A DNA stretch of 7,649 nucleotides, taken from positions 1 to 7,649 of the forward strand of contig CANQZZ010000066.1 of the NCBI GenBank assembly GCA_947628465.1, given 5' to 3'. The stretch is from an uncultured Clostridia bacterium (GTDB lineage: Bacteria; Bacillota_A; Clostridia; TANB77; CAG-508). Both the position numbers and the translations under genes were made by a program. Shown here in pieces: positions 7,071 to 7,649 of the stretch (position 1 is its first letter; each line of letters starts with the position of its first letter). A model generated the notes under the pieces. That model searched no databases and had not been told where the DNA came from. It worked only from the letters and a program-made list of their open reading frames with translations.

Positions 7071-7081
7071 ACTTTCATCTT

Positions 7082-7086
7082 CCTCC
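7082..7086 (-). promoter_or_regulatory. Ribosome binding site that favours a TTG start for cysS
   Basis: The minus strand has GGAGG directly after the upstream in-frame ATG (7086-7088) and 11 bases before TTG (7068-7070). The same 11-base spacing occurs at femX and alr here. The ATG at 7088 has no purine-rich site before it, and an ATG between site and TTG is out of frame and hits TGA after three codons. Confidence 0.65.
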
Positions 7087-7097
7087 ATTATTTTATT

Positions 7098-7649
7098 TTA
7101 AGGTTGTATATTATTTTCTACTGTGTTATCTACAGTATTATTTCCCTCTACAGCATTATTTTCAACTTGATTGTTTCCTCCAGTTTCATTATTTTCATTA
7201 TTATTATTGTTATTATTTTCATTACCACTATATTTTTCTTTTACTATAACTGTTCTTGTAATAGTTGCCTTGTTTTCAGAAGAATCTTCTACCGTGTATG
7301 TTATTCTATATGTTCCTGCCTTTGATGCATTTACTTTTCCTGTTACAACTATTTTATCTGTTAAATCACCATCTTTATTATCTTTTGCGGTTGCACCCAA
7401 TTCTGTATATTTATCATTTACATATATTGTTATAACACTACTTCCATTTAATTTTATAACTGGTTTTTCTGTATCTGGATTTTCTTTGTGCTTACCGCAT
7501 GTGTCTTTAATTGTAAGCATATATTGACTATCTGCCGCACTTTTCCATGCTGTATCTGTATCACTATTAGGCCTTGTTATAAATACTTTTTCTTCCTTAT
7601 CTGGACAGAACTCATTTGCGAGTAAATTAGTTTCTTTACATATTTCTAC
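7098..7649 (-). CDS. C-terminal part of a probable secreted/surface protein with a DUF5011-type Ig-like domain and Asn-rich tail (partial)
   Basis: The frame is open to the right edge, so only the last 183 residues are visible and the N-terminus is missing. The internal ATG at 7520 has no ribosome site and is not a convincing start. Residues 1-60 include three cysteines (4, 15, 51) and a stretch with TAWKSAADSQYMLTIKD that I do not recognise. Residues about 62-136 form a bacterial Ig-like domain of the DUF5011 kind: PVIKLNG, then YTELGATAKDNKDGDLT and TYRITYTVEDSSENKATITRTV. Such domains are common in exported surface proteins. The last 43 residues are low complexity, with 19 Asn plus Glu, Val and Gly, ending in NIQP. 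There is no LPXTG motif or C-terminal membrane anchor. Surface location is inferred from the domain only, and the function is unknown. The stop lies 9 bp before the ATG of the long cysS frame, so it is probably co-transcribed with cysS. Confidence 0.85.
   Translation of the reverse strand, partial: VEICKETNLLANEFCPDKEEKVFITRPNSDTDTAWKSAADSQYMLTIKDTCGKHKENPDTEKPVIKLNGSSVITIYVNDKYTELGATAKDNKDGDLTDKIVVTGKVNASKAGTYRITYTVEDSSENKATITRTVIVKEKYSGNENNNNNNNENNETGGNNQVENNAVEGNNTVDNTVENNIQP
7188..7223. repeat. ATT/AAT trinucleotide-rich tract coding for poly-Asn
   Basis: A short imperfect trinucleotide run (ATT on the plus strand, AAT/AAC Asn codons on the minus strand, broken by two GAA Glu codons) encodes the Asn/Glu-rich linker after the Ig-like domain. 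Such runs can change length by replication slippage in whole codons without breaking the frame. Confidence 0.7.

Noticed and set aside
7089..7097. T-box or separate promoter for cysS
   Set aside because: Only 9 bases separate the upstream stop from the long cysS frame, leaving no space for a leader; cysS must rely on read-through from the Ig-like gene or on sites inside that gene.
7188..7223. CRISPR-like or tandem repeat array
   Set aside because: The repeats are trinucleotide Asn codons inside an open coding frame, with no spacers and no cas genes nearby.
7098..7520. Complete 140-residue gene starting at the ATG at 7520
   Set aside because: No ribosome site precedes that ATG, and the same frame stays open with protein-like sequence to the window edge, so the gene is partial rather than complete.
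137..7527. Many open frames on the plus strand (for example 3515-3829, 4565-4948, 6820-7056, 7171-7527)
   Set aside because: They lie antisense to well-supported minus-strand genes, have Leu/Phe/Ser-rich composition typical of complemented AT-rich coding sequence, show no recognisable domain and have no consistent ribosome sites.
1..7649. Alternative genetic code (TGA as Trp), considered because of the extreme AT content
   Set aside because: Trp residues at conserved positions, for example in the CysRS stretch WESPWGLSYPGW, are encoded by TGG, and no gene needs TGA read-through.

Overview
The window is strongly AT-rich, uses the standard bacterial code (TGG for Trp; every stop is TAA or TAG) and carries all of its genes on the minus strand. 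Codon use, purine-rich Shine-Dalgarno sequences and protein relationships (FemX, DUF1189, a CysRS with an NITDVGH element, DUF5011 Ig-like domain) point to a low-GC member of the Bacillota, most likely an uncultured gut-type Clostridia. This taxonomic call is an inference from protein style, not a search result.

Read in the direction of transcription (right to left) there are two transcription units. Unit 1 enters from the right edge: the C-terminal part of a protein with a DUF5011-type Ig-like domain and an Asn-rich tail (7098-7649), then cysteinyl-tRNA synthetase cysS (5682-7070, probable TTG start), then a dCMP deaminase (5181-5663). It ends at a clear Rho-independent hairpin at 5142-5169. 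Unit 2 starts from a plausible promoter near 5057-5085 and holds a FemX-type peptidoglycan bridge aminoacyltransferase (3961-5019), an alanine racemase-family protein (2839-3960), a DUF1189-like membrane protein that is split over two reading frames (2839-1807), and the AAA+ membrane protease ftsH (1-1797). Its genes touch or overlap (TAA/ATG abutting, TAATG, 9-bp gap), which indicates one translationally coupled operon.

Functionally, unit 2 looks like an envelope module: D-amino-acid supply and cross-bridge synthesis for peptidoglycan, a membrane protein of unknown role, and membrane protein quality control. Unit 1 combines a probable surface or secreted protein with housekeeping tRNA charging and dUMP/dTTP supply.

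I did not find a novel defence system, CRISPR array, mobile element, tRNA or rRNA gene. The items most worth a second look are the frameshift in the DUF1189 gene, the CysRS whose first signature histidine is Ser (SIGN instead of HIGH/HIGN), and the alanine racemase lacking several conserved C-terminal active-site residues.
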